Assembly (NCBI GenBank): GCA_014239735.1 | Contig: JAAZYI010000010.1 | Location: 62,001-126,000 of the forward strand | Direction of reading: 5' to 3' | Length of the DNA stretch: 64,000 nucleotides | From: Dehalococcoidia bacterium | GTDB lineage: Bacteria; Chloroflexota; Dehalococcoidia; Lucifugimonadales; Lucifugimonadaceae | Shown: one piece after another, positions 31,084-41,137 of the stretch | Position numbering within the stretch: the stretch's first letter is position 1 | Layout: every line of letters begins with the position of its first letter | Notes under the pieces: model-generated | What the model saw: the letters and a program-made list of their open reading frames with translations, nothing else | Told to the model about the DNA's origin: nothing | The model's database searches: none | Made by a program: the position numbers and the translations under genes

Positions 31084-32188
31084 ATGTGTTTTTTATCTCA
31101 GAAATTAAATGTTCAGTAACTAAAGACGAGTCAAATCTTTCTATTGACAGATTCATATTCTCTTTCAACTTTTTAGATGCATCCTCTCCTTTTAAAATAC
31201 TTAAAGTTTTTTCTGATAATTTATGAATATCTTTGATATTTGCTAAATGCCCAGCTTTCCCATTTTCTAAAACTTCTGCCGTCCCTCCGGGGCTGTTTGT
31301 GGCTACTATTGGAGTTCCAAGTATCTGGCTTTCTATAAGAACATTTGGGAGGCCTTCATATAACGAAGTTAACATAAAAACTTTAGAATATTTAAAAAAT
31401 TTATAAGGATTTTCGCTGTATCCAATTAGCTTAATTTGTTTTTCTAGTTTAGGATTATTCAATTTAAATTCCTCAACCAATTTTCTTTGAGGGCCATCTC
31501 CAACAATTAATAATTTTGAATTTAATTCGGTTGCAATAACTTTAAAAGTTTTAAGCATAGTTGGAATATCTTTCTGAAAAGATAATCTTCCAACGTACAA
31601 AATAATTGGGGCATCACTTTTTGAGATCCAAGTATCATTAACCTCCTCTTTAGATAACTTAATGATATTTTTTGCAGAAGAAGGGTTGAATATTTTTATA
31701 ATTTTTATAGATTTATTTACATAATTTATTCTTAAGTCTTCACAAACTGATTCAGAGTTGCCATAAATTAGATCTGCATTAGGATAAGTTAATTTTACTA
31801 ATAATTTTAGTATTAATTTTTTGAAAAAATTATATTGTTTTAGAGCTGAAGAGAGATGAAGTCTTTCTGAGAGAATTACTTTAACTTTATGCCTTGAAAG
31901 CATTGAGGACAATGTTGCAATTATATTTGCATAATATTGAGCTGAAATTAAAATATCTGGTTTTTTTTCGCTCAACACTCTAGATAATTTGAATAATGAT
32001 AATATCGACCTCGAAGTGTTGAGAGAAATTATTTCAATTTTATTGTCATAATTTAATAAATTGTTATTCTGATTAAGTGTAATCACGAAAACTTTATTGC
32101 CTTTTTCTAAAAGCTGATTTGATAAAGTTAAGAAGCTTCTTTCTACCCCCCCAATGTTCATATGGGGTATAAAAATGAAATAGTTCAT
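31073..32188 (-). CDS. GT4-family glycosyltransferase
   Basis: 371 residues with the two-Rossmann GT-B layout. The N-terminal segment PHMNIGGVERSFLTL matches the donor-side GG loop. The C-terminal domain has PIILYVGRLSFQKDIPTM near residue 195, LIGYSENPYKFFKYS and the EX7E-like stretch LTSLYEGLPNVLIESQILG, followed by GTPIVATNSPGGTAEVL. It transfers a sugar from a nucleotide donor, probably to a cell-surface glycan. Its start overlaps the stop of the glutaredoxin gene by one base (TAATG). Confidence 0.87.
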   Translation of the reverse strand: MNYFIFIPHMNIGGVERSFLTLSNQLLEKGNKVFVITLNQNNNLLNYDNKIEIISLNTSRSILSLFKLSRVLSEKKPDILISAQYYANIIATLSSMLSRHKVKVILSERLHLSSALKQYNFFKKLILKLLVKLTYPNADLIYGNSESVCEDLRINYVNKSIKIIKIFNPSSAKNIIKLSKEEVNDTWISKSDAPIILYVGRLSFQKDIPTMLKTFKVIATELNSKLLIVGDGPQRKLVEEFKLNNPKLEKQIKLIGYSENPYKFFKYSKVFMLTSLYEGLPNVLIESQILGTPIVATNSPGGTAEVLENGKAGHLANIKDIHKLSEKTLSILKGEDASKKLKENMNLSIERFDSSLVTEHLISEIKNTFNS

Positions 32189-32463
32189 TATTTTAAAGAA
32201 AGTTTGCTAATTGCTTCTGCTAATTTAGAATCAGTTGGCTCACTAAGAATTATTTCTTTTTCAGAATTATTAATTATAATCGTGGGAACTGTAGCCCTCC
32301 CATTATTTATACTGATTACTTTTTCTTGTGCCTTTATGTCTTCAAGAATATTAATTTCTGTGTAAGGAATTTTATTATTATCCAAAAAAGCCTTGCTCCT
32401 TACACAATCTGAGCAAAAACTTCGAGAGTACATTAATATTTCTGGATAAACTAAATCATTCAT
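32188..32463 (-). CDS. Glutaredoxin/mycoredoxin-like protein (CxxC)
   Basis: 91 residues. The redox site is FCSDCVRSK (CxxC), with TVPTI giving the cis-proline and ILSEP the C-terminal binding loop. It differs from the window's other small redoxin (12482-12703), which has CxxS. It resembles NrdH/mycoredoxin proteins that use low-molecular-weight thiols or thioredoxin reductase. It lies between dnaE (41 bases upstream) and the glycosyltransferase (1-base overlap); the link with either is not obvious. Confidence 0.85.
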   Translation of the reverse strand: MNDLVYPEILMYSRSFCSDCVRSKAFLDNNKIPYTEINILEDIKAQEKVISINNGRATVPTIIINNSEKEIILSEPTDSKLAEAISKLSLK

Positions 32464-32504
32464 AACATAGAGTATATTACAGAAAGTAATTCAGTTAAAT
32501 TGTA

Positions 32505-35500
32505 CTATGTAATAATAATGTTATTGTGACCTATTATAGAGTCTAGTTTTGAATTGAGCTCTTCAGTAACGTTAACAGATATAGGAAGTTCTAGGTCTAT
32601 AGATCTTTCGTCATAAATTATTTTTATAGATACATTTTCTTTTTGCTCATTTGATTTATTTTCTAGAAGCAACTTCACAATATCTTCAAATTTATACTTA
32701 TCTTCAATTAGATTTTTCGAACCAATGAATTCAAGCTTTAAATTCCCTGAAGCTGAAGCCTCAATAGCTTCGCTAGGCACTGGCTCAATTATTTCTTTTT
32801 CCACAAAAGGATCTTGGTTTGGCTTTTCTTCCTTATAGAACAATTCTTTATCCTTATCTAAATCAACAGTTTCTTCAGAAACAAATTTTTCTAGTTCGTT
32901 ATTTTCAAACTCTAGTTTTTTCCCGTCTTGAAAAATTAGATTTGTAATGCCATTTCTTAAATTTGTTTTTACACCCAACTCAAGATATGTTCCGTTTTCC
33001 CACAAATCTTGTGAACCCTCCATTTTATCTGGCCAAATAATAAGCTCGATCGTGTTATCTAGAAGACCTAACTGACAAATTAAAAACATTTCTTTTGCTC
33101 TGGTTGTTCTTTTTGTGGTTGATATAACTTGTCCAATAACTTTGACTTGAGAATTTGCACGTTCCGAGCTTAATTGCCCTGCTAATACAATATGCGAATT
33201 TGAATAAGTTTCTATTTTTTTATTAATTGGATTCTCACTTAGAACTGTGCCTAATAAATCTCTCTCCCAAAACATTCTTTCTTTATAATCTACTTCTGTT
33301 TCTATTAAATTTAAATTTAGAGGCACTTTTACTTCATCCCCAAACAAATCAAACATATTTGCTTGTCCACTAGCTTCTAATCGGTTCCTTCTAGACATTT
33401 CCATAGCAATTTTTTCTACCGAAGGAAGTAATATTTCTCTTTTTTCAATATCATCAAAAGCTCCTACTTTTATTAAAGCTTCAAGAGAGCCTTTAGAGAT
33501 AGGATTTTCTGACATCCTAGTTATAAAATCTTCAATGTTTTTAAATTCACCATTCTTTTTTCTCTCTTCTACAATAGGCAATATTGCATTTGAACTAATA
33601 CTTTTTATTGTGCTCAGTCCGTAACTAATTGCCTTATTCCCTTCATAGTTTTTGTAGGTGTCAATTTCAGATATTTTGTCTATTTTTTCTCTATCAGTCT
33701 GAATTGCCTGATCTTTAATGTCAGGAACGTAGGGATTAAAATCAATTTCACTCATATTTATATTTGGCCTAGAAACGGCTATGTTCATTGAATTGCATTC
33801 TATAATGAGAGCAGAGATTTTTTCTTTGTCATCTGCAGAATTTTTCATCAAAACAGACATGAATTCTTCTGGATAATTTGCCTTAAAATATGCAGTCCAG
33901 TATCCAATCATTGCATAACTGACACTATGAGCCTTATTAAAAGCATAGCCAGCAAAAGGCTCAATTAATTCAAAAACCTTTTCCCCCAATTCTTTGTTAA
34001 ATCCGTTGTCTAAAGTACCTTGAATGAACTTTCCTTTTTCTTCTGCCATAACTTGTGGAATCTTCTTGCCCATTGCCTTCCTAAATATATCTGCATCACC
34101 TAAAGAATAGCCAGCAATTGACTGAGCAATTAATAAAACTTGGTCTTGATAAACTATTACCCCATAAGTCTCTTTTAATATAGATTCTAGTGATTTATGA
34201 GGATACTTTATCGGAATTTTCCCATGCTTTGAATCAATAAAAGTAGATATATGTTCCATTGGCCCTGGTCTGTATAATGCAATCATTGCAGAAATATCAT
34301 TTATTGAAGAAGGTTTAAGATCTTTTATGTATCTTTTCATTCCAGAACTTTCCAATTGGAAAACTCCAGAAGTTTTAGCATCACTAAGCAAGCCGAAGGT
34401 TTTAGTATCATTTTTTGGGAGAGAATTTAAGTCTATAATTTCTCCAGTTTTGTTCTCAATCATCCTAACAGTCTGATCAATTATGGTAAGGTTGGACAAG
34501 CCTAGGAAGTCCATTTTTAGGAGACCTAAGTCGGCCAGAGCAAACATCTCAAATTGTGTTAGTGGGGTAGCATCATATCCTGCGCTTGCTGGAGGTCTTT
34601 GAATAGGAACAACATTATCTAATGGATCTTTAGATATGATAACTCCAGCCGCATGAGTTTGAATATTTCTTACTGACCCTTCAATTTTTTTTGCATTTTC
34701 GAAAAGATTTCTTATATCTTCATTGGTGTCATATTCTTGTCTAAGCTCTGGACTCATATTTAGTGCTTTTTCTAGTGTCATATCTGCAGTAGGATTGCTA
34801 GGATCCCTATTTGGAATGAGTTTTGCAACTTTATCTACAAATGACAATGGAAGCTCCATAACCCTTCCAGCGTCTCTTATAGAGCCTTTTGCTTTAATTT
34901 TACTGAAGGCAATAATTTGCGCTATATGATCAGAGCCATATTTTTCTGTGCAATATTCCAGAACTTCTTTTCTCCTATCATCTTGGAAATCTATATCAAT
35001 GTCTGGCATCTCTTTTCTTTCGATGTTTAGGAATCTTTCAAAAACTAATCTATTTTTTACAGGATCAATTTTAGTTATACCTAGACAGAACAATACGAGG
35101 CTTGCGGTTGCACTTCCTCTGAGAGTAGTTAATATTTTTTTATTGTTTACAAACTTAAAAATATCCCATACAACCAAAAAATAATCTGCAAAATCAGTTT
35201 CTTTGATAACTGATAATTCATACTCTAGTCTTTCAGTTATTTCTTTAGGGTTATCAGGAAAATTTAACTTTAATCCTTCGTAACATAATTCTTTTAAATA
35301 AGTAAAAGCATCTTTTTTATCAGGGACACTGAATTGAGGAATCATTGTTTGAGAGAAATCAATTTTTATGTCACATTTTTCAGCAATTTCCAATGTGTTA
35401 TCACATGCTTCAATAATATCACTGAATTTCTCTCTTATTTCTTGAGGAGGCATTATATAATAACTATTATCTTCTAGAATATCTTTCCTTCCATTAGGGT

Positions 35501-36182
35501 TGCCTGACCTTACATTTTTCAGTAATATTTCTTTGTCATAATCTTTGTTTGTTTCATAATGATTATCATTAGTTGCTACAATTTTAATTCCTAATTTTTT
35601 ATAATTATTTATTATCCACTGATTAATATTTTCCTGGCCTGGAACTAGTTCATGCCTCATAATTTCTAAATAGTAATCTTCTTGAAAAGTATCTTTATAC
35701 CAACTAATAGTCTCATTTATTTTTTTTTCATCTCCCAAAATTATCTTTTTTGATAATTCTGAAGATGGGCATCCTGAAAGAACAATTAAACCTTCTTTAT
35801 GTTTCTTTAAAAGTTCTTTATCAATTCTTGCTCTGTAATAAAATCCCTCTAGATTAGATACTGAGACGAGCTTGATTAAATTCTTGTATCCTGCATTATT
35901 TTTAGCTATTATTGTTAAGTGGTCATAAGCATGACTAGGATCTTTTTCTTGTCGTGTTTTAGGTGCTACATAAAATTCACATCCAATGATAGGTTTTATA
36001 TTTTCTTTTTTACATTCATTATAAAAATCTATAGATCCATATAAATTTCCATGGTCAGTTAAGGCTATTGCAGGCATCCCATATTTATTTGCCAATTTAG
36101 CCATAGACTTTAATGAACTGCTTCCATCAATAAAGCTAAATTCAGAATGATTATGTAAATGAACGAAAGATTTTTCAACCAT
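32505..36182 (-). CDS. dnaE: DNA polymerase III alpha subunit
   Basis: 1,225 residues. The PHP domain comes first: HLHNHSEFS, ALTDHGNLYG, IIGCEFYV, AYDHLTII and NDNHYE retain the His, Asp and Glu ligands of a metal-binding PHP, so an active PHP proofreading or pyrophosphatase function is possible. The polymerase core has the catalytic Asp pair in MPDIDIDFQDDRR near residue 395. The nucleotide-binding RGSAAGS motif reads RGSATAS. Further on come the beta-clamp-type segment (GQANMFDLFGD) and an OB fold near residue 1020. It is the main replicative polymerase; no second dnaE is in the window. It follows fabF by 46 bases at the end of the cinA-led run. Confidence 0.95.
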   Translation of the reverse strand: MVEKSFVHLHNHSEFSFIDGSSSLKSMAKLANKYGMPAIALTDHGNLYGSIDFYNECKKENIKPIIGCEFYVAPKTRQEKDPSHAYDHLTIIAKNNAGYKNLIKLVSVSNLEGFYYRARIDKELLKKHKEGLIVLSGCPSSELSKKIILGDEKKINETISWYKDTFQEDYYLEIMRHELVPGQENINQWIINNYKKLGIKIVATNDNHYETNKDYDKEILLKNVRSGNPNGRKDILEDNSYYIMPPQEIREKFSDIIEACDNTLEIAEKCDIKIDFSQTMIPQFSVPDKKDAFTYLKELCYEGLKLNFPDNPKEITERLEYELSVIKETDFADYFLVVWDIFKFVNNKKILTTLRGSATASLVLFCLGITKIDPVKNRLVFERFLNIERKEMPDIDIDFQDDRRKEVLEYCTEKYGSDHIAQIIAFSKIKAKGSIRDAGRVMELPLSFVDKVAKLIPNRDPSNPTADMTLEKALNMSPELRQEYDTNEDIRNLFENAKKIEGSVRNIQTHAAGVIISKDPLDNVVPIQRPPASAGYDATPLTQFEMFALADLGLLKMDFLGLSNLTIIDQTVRMIENKTGEIIDLNSLPKNDTKTFGLLSDAKTSGVFQLESSGMKRYIKDLKPSSINDISAMIALYRPGPMEHISTFIDSKHGKIPIKYPHKSLESILKETYGVIVYQDQVLLIAQSIAGYSLGDADIFRKAMGKKIPQVMAEEKGKFIQGTLDNGFNKELGEKVFELIEPFAGYAFNKAHSVSYAMIGYWTAYFKANYPEEFMSVLMKNSADDKEKISALIIECNSMNIAVSRPNINMSEIDFNPYVPDIKDQAIQTDREKIDKISEIDTYKNYEGNKAISYGLSTIKSISSNAILPIVEERKKNGEFKNIEDFITRMSENPISKGSLEALIKVGAFDDIEKREILLPSVEKIAMEMSRRNRLEASGQANMFDLFGDEVKVPLNLNLIETEVDYKERMFWERDLLGTVLSENPINKKIETYSNSHIVLAGQLSSERANSQVKVIGQVISTTKRTTRAKEMFLICQLGLLDNTIELIIWPDKMEGSQDLWENGTYLELGVKTNLRNGITNLIFQDGKKLEFENNELEKFVSEETVDLDKDKELFYKEEKPNQDPFVEKEIIEPVPSEAIEASASGNLKLEFIGSKNLIEDKYKFEDIVKLLLENKSNEQKENVSIKIIYDERSIDLELPISVNVTEELNSKLDSIIGHNNIIIT

Positions 36183-36228
36183 AATAATAACTTAATTTAA
36201 TATATAGTTTGATATAAGAATAGTCTAT

Positions 36229-37482
36229 CTATTTTTCAAACTTAGAAATAATTATGCATGAATTTTGTCCACCAAATCCAAAACTATTTGATAAAGCATG
36301 TTCAATTTTAGTTTCTTTAGATTTGTTAGGAGTGTAGTATAAATCGCAATCTTCATCTTCATCTATTAAGTTAATGGTTGGGTGCACAATCTGGTTTTCA
36401 ATTGATTTTATACAAGCAATAGCTTCCAGTGCTCCTGCTGCTCCTGACGCGTGCCCAATAATTGATTTTGAAGAATTTATCTTTAATTTTTTTGAATGAG
36501 CACCAAACACTTTTTTTATAGCTAATGTTTCTGCTTTATCTCCAGCGGGTGTAGATGTTGCATGAGCATTAATATAGTCAATAGAAGATAAATCTAAGCC
36601 TGATTTATTTAATACTTTTTTCATTGCTTTTGAGGCCCCTTTGCCTTCAGGTTCTGGCTGTACTAAATGAAATGCGTCAGAACTACAGGCATAGGCTGTA
36701 ATCTCTGCCAAAGGCTCTTTGCCTCTTTCAATCGCATGTTCTAGAGATTCCAAAATAATTACTCCGCTACCTTCAGAAGGGACAAATCCATCTCTATTCT
36801 TATCAAAGGGTTTACTAGCAGTTTTTGGATTATTATTTTGACTAGTTAAAGCATGCATATTGCAAAATCCTCCTAGGCTAGTTTCACAAAAAGGAGCTTC
36901 GGCACCACCTGCAATCATTACTTTTGCATCTCCTCTTTTTATAACTTCTGCAGCTTCTCCAATTGCTTGAGTCCCAGCAGCACAAGCAGTAGATACAGTA
37001 TTTGAGTACCCTTCTAACTTAAATAATCTACTGATGTTTGAAGTTGCCATATTAGGTAGCATTTTAGGAACATATAATGGGCTTACAGTGTTTTTATTAT
37101 TTTTGAACATTTGAAAGTTTTCTTTTTCTGTTTCTGGCAACCCTCCTGAGCCACTACCCAACAAAACTCCTATATCCTCACTTTCTTCTTTATTAAAATC
37201 TATTTCTGAACTTGATACAGCTTCCATAGAAGCTGCAATTGCAAACTGAGAATACCTAGCCAATCTTTTTATTTCTTTTTTATCCATATAATCTAGTGGG
37301 TCAAAATTATCAACCTCTCCTCCTATTTTGCATGAATATCCTTCAGTATTTACTTGCTTTAGATAATCTATTCCAGACTCACCTTTAATTAGAGATGACC
37401 AAAAATCATTAACAGTTTTACCTACACATGAGATTATCCCCATCCCTGTTACAACAACTCTATTTTTTATATTTTTGTTCAT
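36229..37482 (-). CDS. fabF: 3-oxoacyl-ACP synthase II
   Basis: 417 residues, the standard KAS II length. It condenses malonyl-ACP with the growing acyl-ACP in fatty acid synthesis. The catalytic Cys is in VSTACAAGTQAI, and the two His are in NAHATSTPAGD and KSIIGHASGAAG. VVVTGMGIIS at the N terminus and SNSFGFGGQN at the end are typical. It overlaps folC by 23 bases. No acpP or fabD/G is next to it, which is unusual for fabF in many bacteria but fits the scattered gene order here. Confidence 0.95.
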   Translation of the reverse strand: MNKNIKNRVVVTGMGIISCVGKTVNDFWSSLIKGESGIDYLKQVNTEGYSCKIGGEVDNFDPLDYMDKKEIKRLARYSQFAIAASMEAVSSSEIDFNKEESEDIGVLLGSGSGGLPETEKENFQMFKNNKNTVSPLYVPKMLPNMATSNISRLFKLEGYSNTVSTACAAGTQAIGEAAEVIKRGDAKVMIAGGAEAPFCETSLGGFCNMHALTSQNNNPKTASKPFDKNRDGFVPSEGSGVIILESLEHAIERGKEPLAEITAYACSSDAFHLVQPEPEGKGASKAMKKVLNKSGLDLSSIDYINAHATSTPAGDKAETLAIKKVFGAHSKKLKINSSKSIIGHASGAAGALEAIACIKSIENQIVHPTINLIDEDEDCDLYYTPNKSKETKIEHALSNSFGFGGQNSCIIISKFEK

Positions 37483-38794
37483 TTATCTTATTCAATGCAT
37501 TGCTTATTTCTGAAGATACAAACAATGATCCTGTTCCTACGATTAAATCATTTTTTCCATAATTATTTATTGCTATTTTAAGCGCATTCTCTGTGCTAGT
37601 CGATTTTATAAATTTTATTCTAAGTTTCGTTAATTTTTTTTCGATTGCCTTTCTATTAAGTGATTTTGGATGATTTGATTCTGTTAATATTACTTTACAA
37701 GGAATTTTTTCTATGAATTTTATAAAAGTATTTATATCGTGGTTATTATTAGTTCCATATATAACGATATAATTCTTATTATTAAAAAAAGTGCTTAAAG
37801 TCTTTTTTAAATTATCGAATCCAGCTTTATTATGGGCTCCATCAAGAAGAATCATCTTTTCGTTAAGGCGGTAGAGATCACCCCTGCATGGCCATAAATT
37901 ATTATTTATTCCTTCTAAGATAGTGTCAGATGCAATATCTTTATTGAATTCTTTAGTAGCTTTTATTGCAGTGGCAATATTCTCAAAATGATAAAGCCCT
38001 ATTGATTTATAATTTACGGTATAGCAAGTCTTATCAACTAATAATTTTGCAACCATTCTATTATCAATTATTTTTGGACTACCATATAGTTTATATTCTA
38101 CTTCAACTAAATCTGAATCTTTTGAATTGGCAGTATTTATTAATATTTCTTTACATATTTTTTTTTGTTTTGAAATAATCACTTTAGAATTTTTTTTAAT
38201 AATTCCAGCTTTATTTTGTGCAATTGATTTGAGAGTCCCTCCTAATATTTTTTTATGATCTTCGCTAATTGGAGTAACTACGCTTATGTCTGAATTAACT
38301 ATATTAGTTGAATCAAAGCTACCGCCTAACCCTGTTTCTAATATTTTCACATCCACCGCTTCTTTCATGAAAATGACGAATGCCATTGCAGTTATTATTT
38401 CAAAAAAAGTAAACTCTACTCCTCCTTCTTTTTCAAAATCAGAAATTTTTTCAGAAATTTTCTGATAAGTTGAAGCAAATAACTCTTGGCTGATCTCATT
38501 GCCATTAATTTTAATTCTTTCAGTATAATTTTTAAGATGAGGAGAGGTTAATAGTCCAGTTTTATAATTTTTTGAAATAATAGAATCTATTATTGAAGAT
38601 ACTGTGCCTTTCCCATTTGTGCCGGCTATATGAATAGTAAAAGAATTGTCATCTTGAGGGTTTCCAAGTAATTCCATTAGTTTTTTAGTTCTGTCTAATT
38701 TGAAAAATGGGAACTTGGATTTCTCTTCTTTTTCAAAATTAAACCTTTTCTCTAATTCATTTAAAGAGTCTGAATAATTTAAATTAGACATCAA
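37460..38794 (-). CDS. folC: Folylpolyglutamate synthase / dihydrofolate synthase
   Basis: 444 residues of the Mur-ligase type. The ATP loop is HIAGTNGKGTVSSI near residue 55. LLTSPHL, ILETGLGGSFDSTN (the metal/ATP region) and LLDGAHNKAGF (start of the C-terminal domain) are all conserved. It adds glutamate to dihydropteroate and to folates. The gene lies 14 bases after the alcohol dehydrogenase and overlaps fabF by 23 bases. Whether it does both reactions cannot be told; no folP is in view. Confidence 0.92.
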   Translation of the reverse strand: MMSNLNYSDSLNELEKRFNFEKEEKSKFPFFKLDRTKKLMELLGNPQDDNSFTIHIAGTNGKGTVSSIIDSIISKNYKTGLLTSPHLKNYTERIKINGNEISQELFASTYQKISEKISDFEKEGGVEFTFFEIITAMAFVIFMKEAVDVKILETGLGGSFDSTNIVNSDISVVTPISEDHKKILGGTLKSIAQNKAGIIKKNSKVIISKQKKICKEILINTANSKDSDLVEVEYKLYGSPKIIDNRMVAKLLVDKTCYTVNYKSIGLYHFENIATAIKATKEFNKDIASDTILEGINNNLWPCRGDLYRLNEKMILLDGAHNKAGFDNLKKTLSTFFNNKNYIVIYGTNNNHDINTFIKFIEKIPCKVILTESNHPKSLNRKAIEKKLTKLRIKFIKSTSTENALKIAINNYGKNDLIVGTGSLFVSSEISNALNKINEQKYKK

Positions 38795-38808
38795 AATCTA
38801 ACTCTAAA

Positions 38809-39864
38809 TTAATATTTTATTATGGACCTGCCAACTATCTGTCCATTGTGCAATTTGTCGCAAGCTTCATTTATCTGATTTAGTGAAAAAGTTTCACTTA
38901 TCATTTCATCTATCGGAAACTTACCTTTGTGGTACATATCTAAGAAATAAGGAAAATCTTCTTCTGGGTATGTAGCGCCAAGACTGCCTCTATAAGTTTT
39001 TTGAAAAAATAGAAATTCATTTGCTTCTACTTCAAGTTCATTTTTTTCTGGAATGCCGATAAGAATAGATGTCCCACCTTTATTATCTGACCCTGACCCA
39101 CCCCTTTTTGTAACCATCAAAATCTGATTCATAGTTATTTCTTTTCCTATTGCATCGAATGCATAGTCAACTCCTCCATTAGATATATCCATGATTTCTT
39201 CGATTGGGTTGGATTTTTTGGCGTTTATAGTATGTGTAGCGCCAAATTTTTTGGAAAACTCTAGTTTTTTTTCATCTAAATCTACTGCAATCACCATAGA
39301 TGCCTTCATTATTGAGGCCATAGTTACAGCAGAAAGCCCAACTCCTCCTACACCAAATATTGCAACAGTATCTCCCTCTTTTATCTTGGCAGTATTCTTG
39401 ACAGCGCCAGCGCCCGTCAAGACAGAACAGCCTACAATACAGGATTCTGCGGTAGCATGCTCTTTGGGTATTTTTACAATATACTCATCATCACACATTA
39501 TAGTTTCTGACCATGTAAAAGTTATTCTGTGGTTAAGTGGCTTTTCCATATAGCTCACACCTTTTAGATCTGGTAAATATCTACCTTTAATTGGTGTCCT
39601 TGGGACCCATGTCGCTATAACATGATCTCCTTCTTTTGCGTATTGGCAATCTGGTCCAACTTTCGTCACAATTCCTGTAGCTTCATGACCTAGTAAAAAT
39701 GGTCTAGGCAAAGAATTATCATGCATTTGGTGAAGTTGAGAGTGGCAAATCCCGCTTGAAATAAGTTTTATTTGGACTTGCTTTCCTTCTGGATCAGCTA
39801 AATCTATTTCATCAATAATTAAATTATCTTGGGGTTTTAATTGTATAGCAGATAATACTTTCAT
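38809..39864 (-). CDS. Zinc-dependent alcohol dehydrogenase (MDR family)
   Basis: 351 residues. Catalytic zinc ligands are in SSGICHSQLHQM (Cys) and LLGHEATG (His, Glu), and a second Cys is in VGCSVLTG. The Rossmann loop is AIFGVGGVGLSAV, followed by DLDEKKLEF, where the Asp suggests NAD. The four-Cys structural zinc lobe of class III enzymes is missing; that region reads WVPRTPIKGRYLPDLKG. It resembles the aryl-alcohol/S-(hydroxymethyl)mycothiol type dehydrogenases. The substrate is unknown. It overlaps cinA by 4 bases. Confidence 0.86.
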   Translation of the reverse strand: MKVLSAIQLKPQDNLIIDEIDLADPEGKQVQIKLISSGICHSQLHQMHDNSLPRPFLLGHEATGIVTKVGPDCQYAKEGDHVIATWVPRTPIKGRYLPDLKGVSYMEKPLNHRITFTWSETIMCDDEYIVKIPKEHATAESCIVGCSVLTGAGAVKNTAKIKEGDTVAIFGVGGVGLSAVTMASIMKASMVIAVDLDEKKLEFSKKFGATHTINAKKSNPIEEIMDISNGGVDYAFDAIGKEITMNQILMVTKRGGSGSDNKGGTSILIGIPEKNELEVEANEFLFFQKTYRGSLGATYPEEDFPYFLDMYHKGKFPIDEMISETFSLNQINEACDKLHNGQIVGRSIIKY

Positions 39865-41090
39865 TTATTTATTAAAAATTTTCTAGTTAAGCTTAGAGCA
39901 TTCATTACCGCCCGCCTCTTATCTGGGGCACCAATTCCTGCTGATCTTATGTGTTTCGTATCATATCCAGAATCACTAACAATCGCAAAATAGCTTTCGC
40001 CTTTTCCTAGATTTTCAACTTTCAGATCTCCAGAAGCTACTCCAAAGTATGCTAGTCCTATATCAGATGATGATATTTTTTTTATTAGATATGCTTGACT
40101 TAGAGCAATTTTAAGTGGATCTGAATCATCAAGATTAATGTCATACTTATTGAATAAATTTACTATATTATTGTTTGCTCCTATGGTAATTCCTTGAGAA
40201 TAGAGATTGCTTGCAGAATTTTGAAAAGCTTCTGAAATTGTACCTCCAGAAATATTTTCTATCGTAGAAATGGTGGTATTATTTGATGAAAGCAAATTGC
40301 CTATATTTTTTTCTAAAGTCTCTTCATCTTCTCCAAATATTGCCTCTCCTAATAAGGAAGCTATTTCTTTTTTAACAGGGTTGATTATAAGGTTTGCCTC
40401 TTCTTTATTTTTTGCTTTAGCAGCTATTCTTATATCTACCTGTCCTGGATGAGCAAGGACGCCTACCGTAGGATTTGTTGATTTTTCGATAATATTCCCG
40501 ATTAGATGATCAACGTTGCTCTCACCAAGATCAATTGTTTTTAAAATTTTATAGTGAATAATCTCATTTAAGTCATATCTTTTCCTCAAATAAGGTATTA
40601 CTTCATTTTCTACAAGCCATTTCATTTCAAATGGAACTCCAGGCAGGCATATTATAGATTTATTTTTTTCTTCAACAATAAAGGAAGGAGCAGTTCCATT
40701 TGGGTTTTTTATAATTATTGATCCTTCTGGAAACATGGCTTGCCTATCATTATTTTTAGTTGGTATGAATCCTCTTTTCCTAAACCTTTCTTCTATATCA
40801 TCAAGGGATTCTTGGTCTGCAAAAAGCTTTCTATTCGTTACTTTTGCGACTATGTCTCTTGTTATATCATCTTTAGTTGGACCAATTCCCCCTGAGGTGA
40901 TAACAATATCTGCCCTTTTTAGAGAATTTTTTAAGATTAAATCCATTCTTTCAGGATTGTCGCCAACTATCGTTTTAAAAAATAAATTTACTCCATTTTC
41001 TGCCAATCTTTGAGATATCCATGCAGAATTTGAATCTACAATTTGGCCTAATAAAAGCTCAGATCCAATTGCAACTATTTCAGCATTCAT
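39861..41090 (-). CDS. cinA: CinA: competence/damage-inducible protein, nicotinamide-nucleotide amidase
   Basis: 409 residues, full two-domain CinA. The N-terminal MoaB/MogA-like domain has EIVAIGSELLLGQIVDSN and VITSGGIGPTKDDITRD; the C-terminal amidase-type domain starts near residue 255 (NIGNLLSSNNTTISTIENIS-type sequence) and has GLAYFGVASGD. It cleans up NMN and pyridine nucleotide by-products and is DNA-damage inducible in several bacteria. It heads the run cinA-adh-folC-fabF-dnaE-grx-GT4. A TATAAT lies 9-14 bases before its ATG, and two LexA-box-like palindromes lie about 50-85 bases before it. Confidence 0.93.
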   Translation of the reverse strand: MNAEIVAIGSELLLGQIVDSNSAWISQRLAENGVNLFFKTIVGDNPERMDLILKNSLKRADIVITSGGIGPTKDDITRDIVAKVTNRKLFADQESLDDIEERFRKRGFIPTKNNDRQAMFPEGSIIIKNPNGTAPSFIVEEKNKSIICLPGVPFEMKWLVENEVIPYLRKRYDLNEIIHYKILKTIDLGESNVDHLIGNIIEKSTNPTVGVLAHPGQVDIRIAAKAKNKEEANLIINPVKKEIASLLGEAIFGEDEETLEKNIGNLLSSNNTTISTIENISGGTISEAFQNSASNLYSQGITIGANNNIVNLFNKYDINLDDSDPLKIALSQAYLIKKISSSDIGLAYFGVASGDLKVENLGKGESYFAIVSDSGYDTKHIRSAGIGAPDKRRAVMNALSLTRKFLINK

Positions 41091-41098
41091 AGTGACCT

Positions 41099-41104
41099 AT
41101 TATA
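41099..41104 (-). promoter_or_regulatory. Possible -10 box of the cinA run
   Basis: TATAAT on the minus strand, 9 bases before the cinA ATG. The implied leader is only a few nt. The -35 position (TAACTT) is poor. The call is based on the perfect hexamer and the site between cinA and the palindromes. Confidence 0.3.
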
Positions 41105-41137
41105 AGTTTTTAATTAAAAAAAAGTTAGATTTGATTA

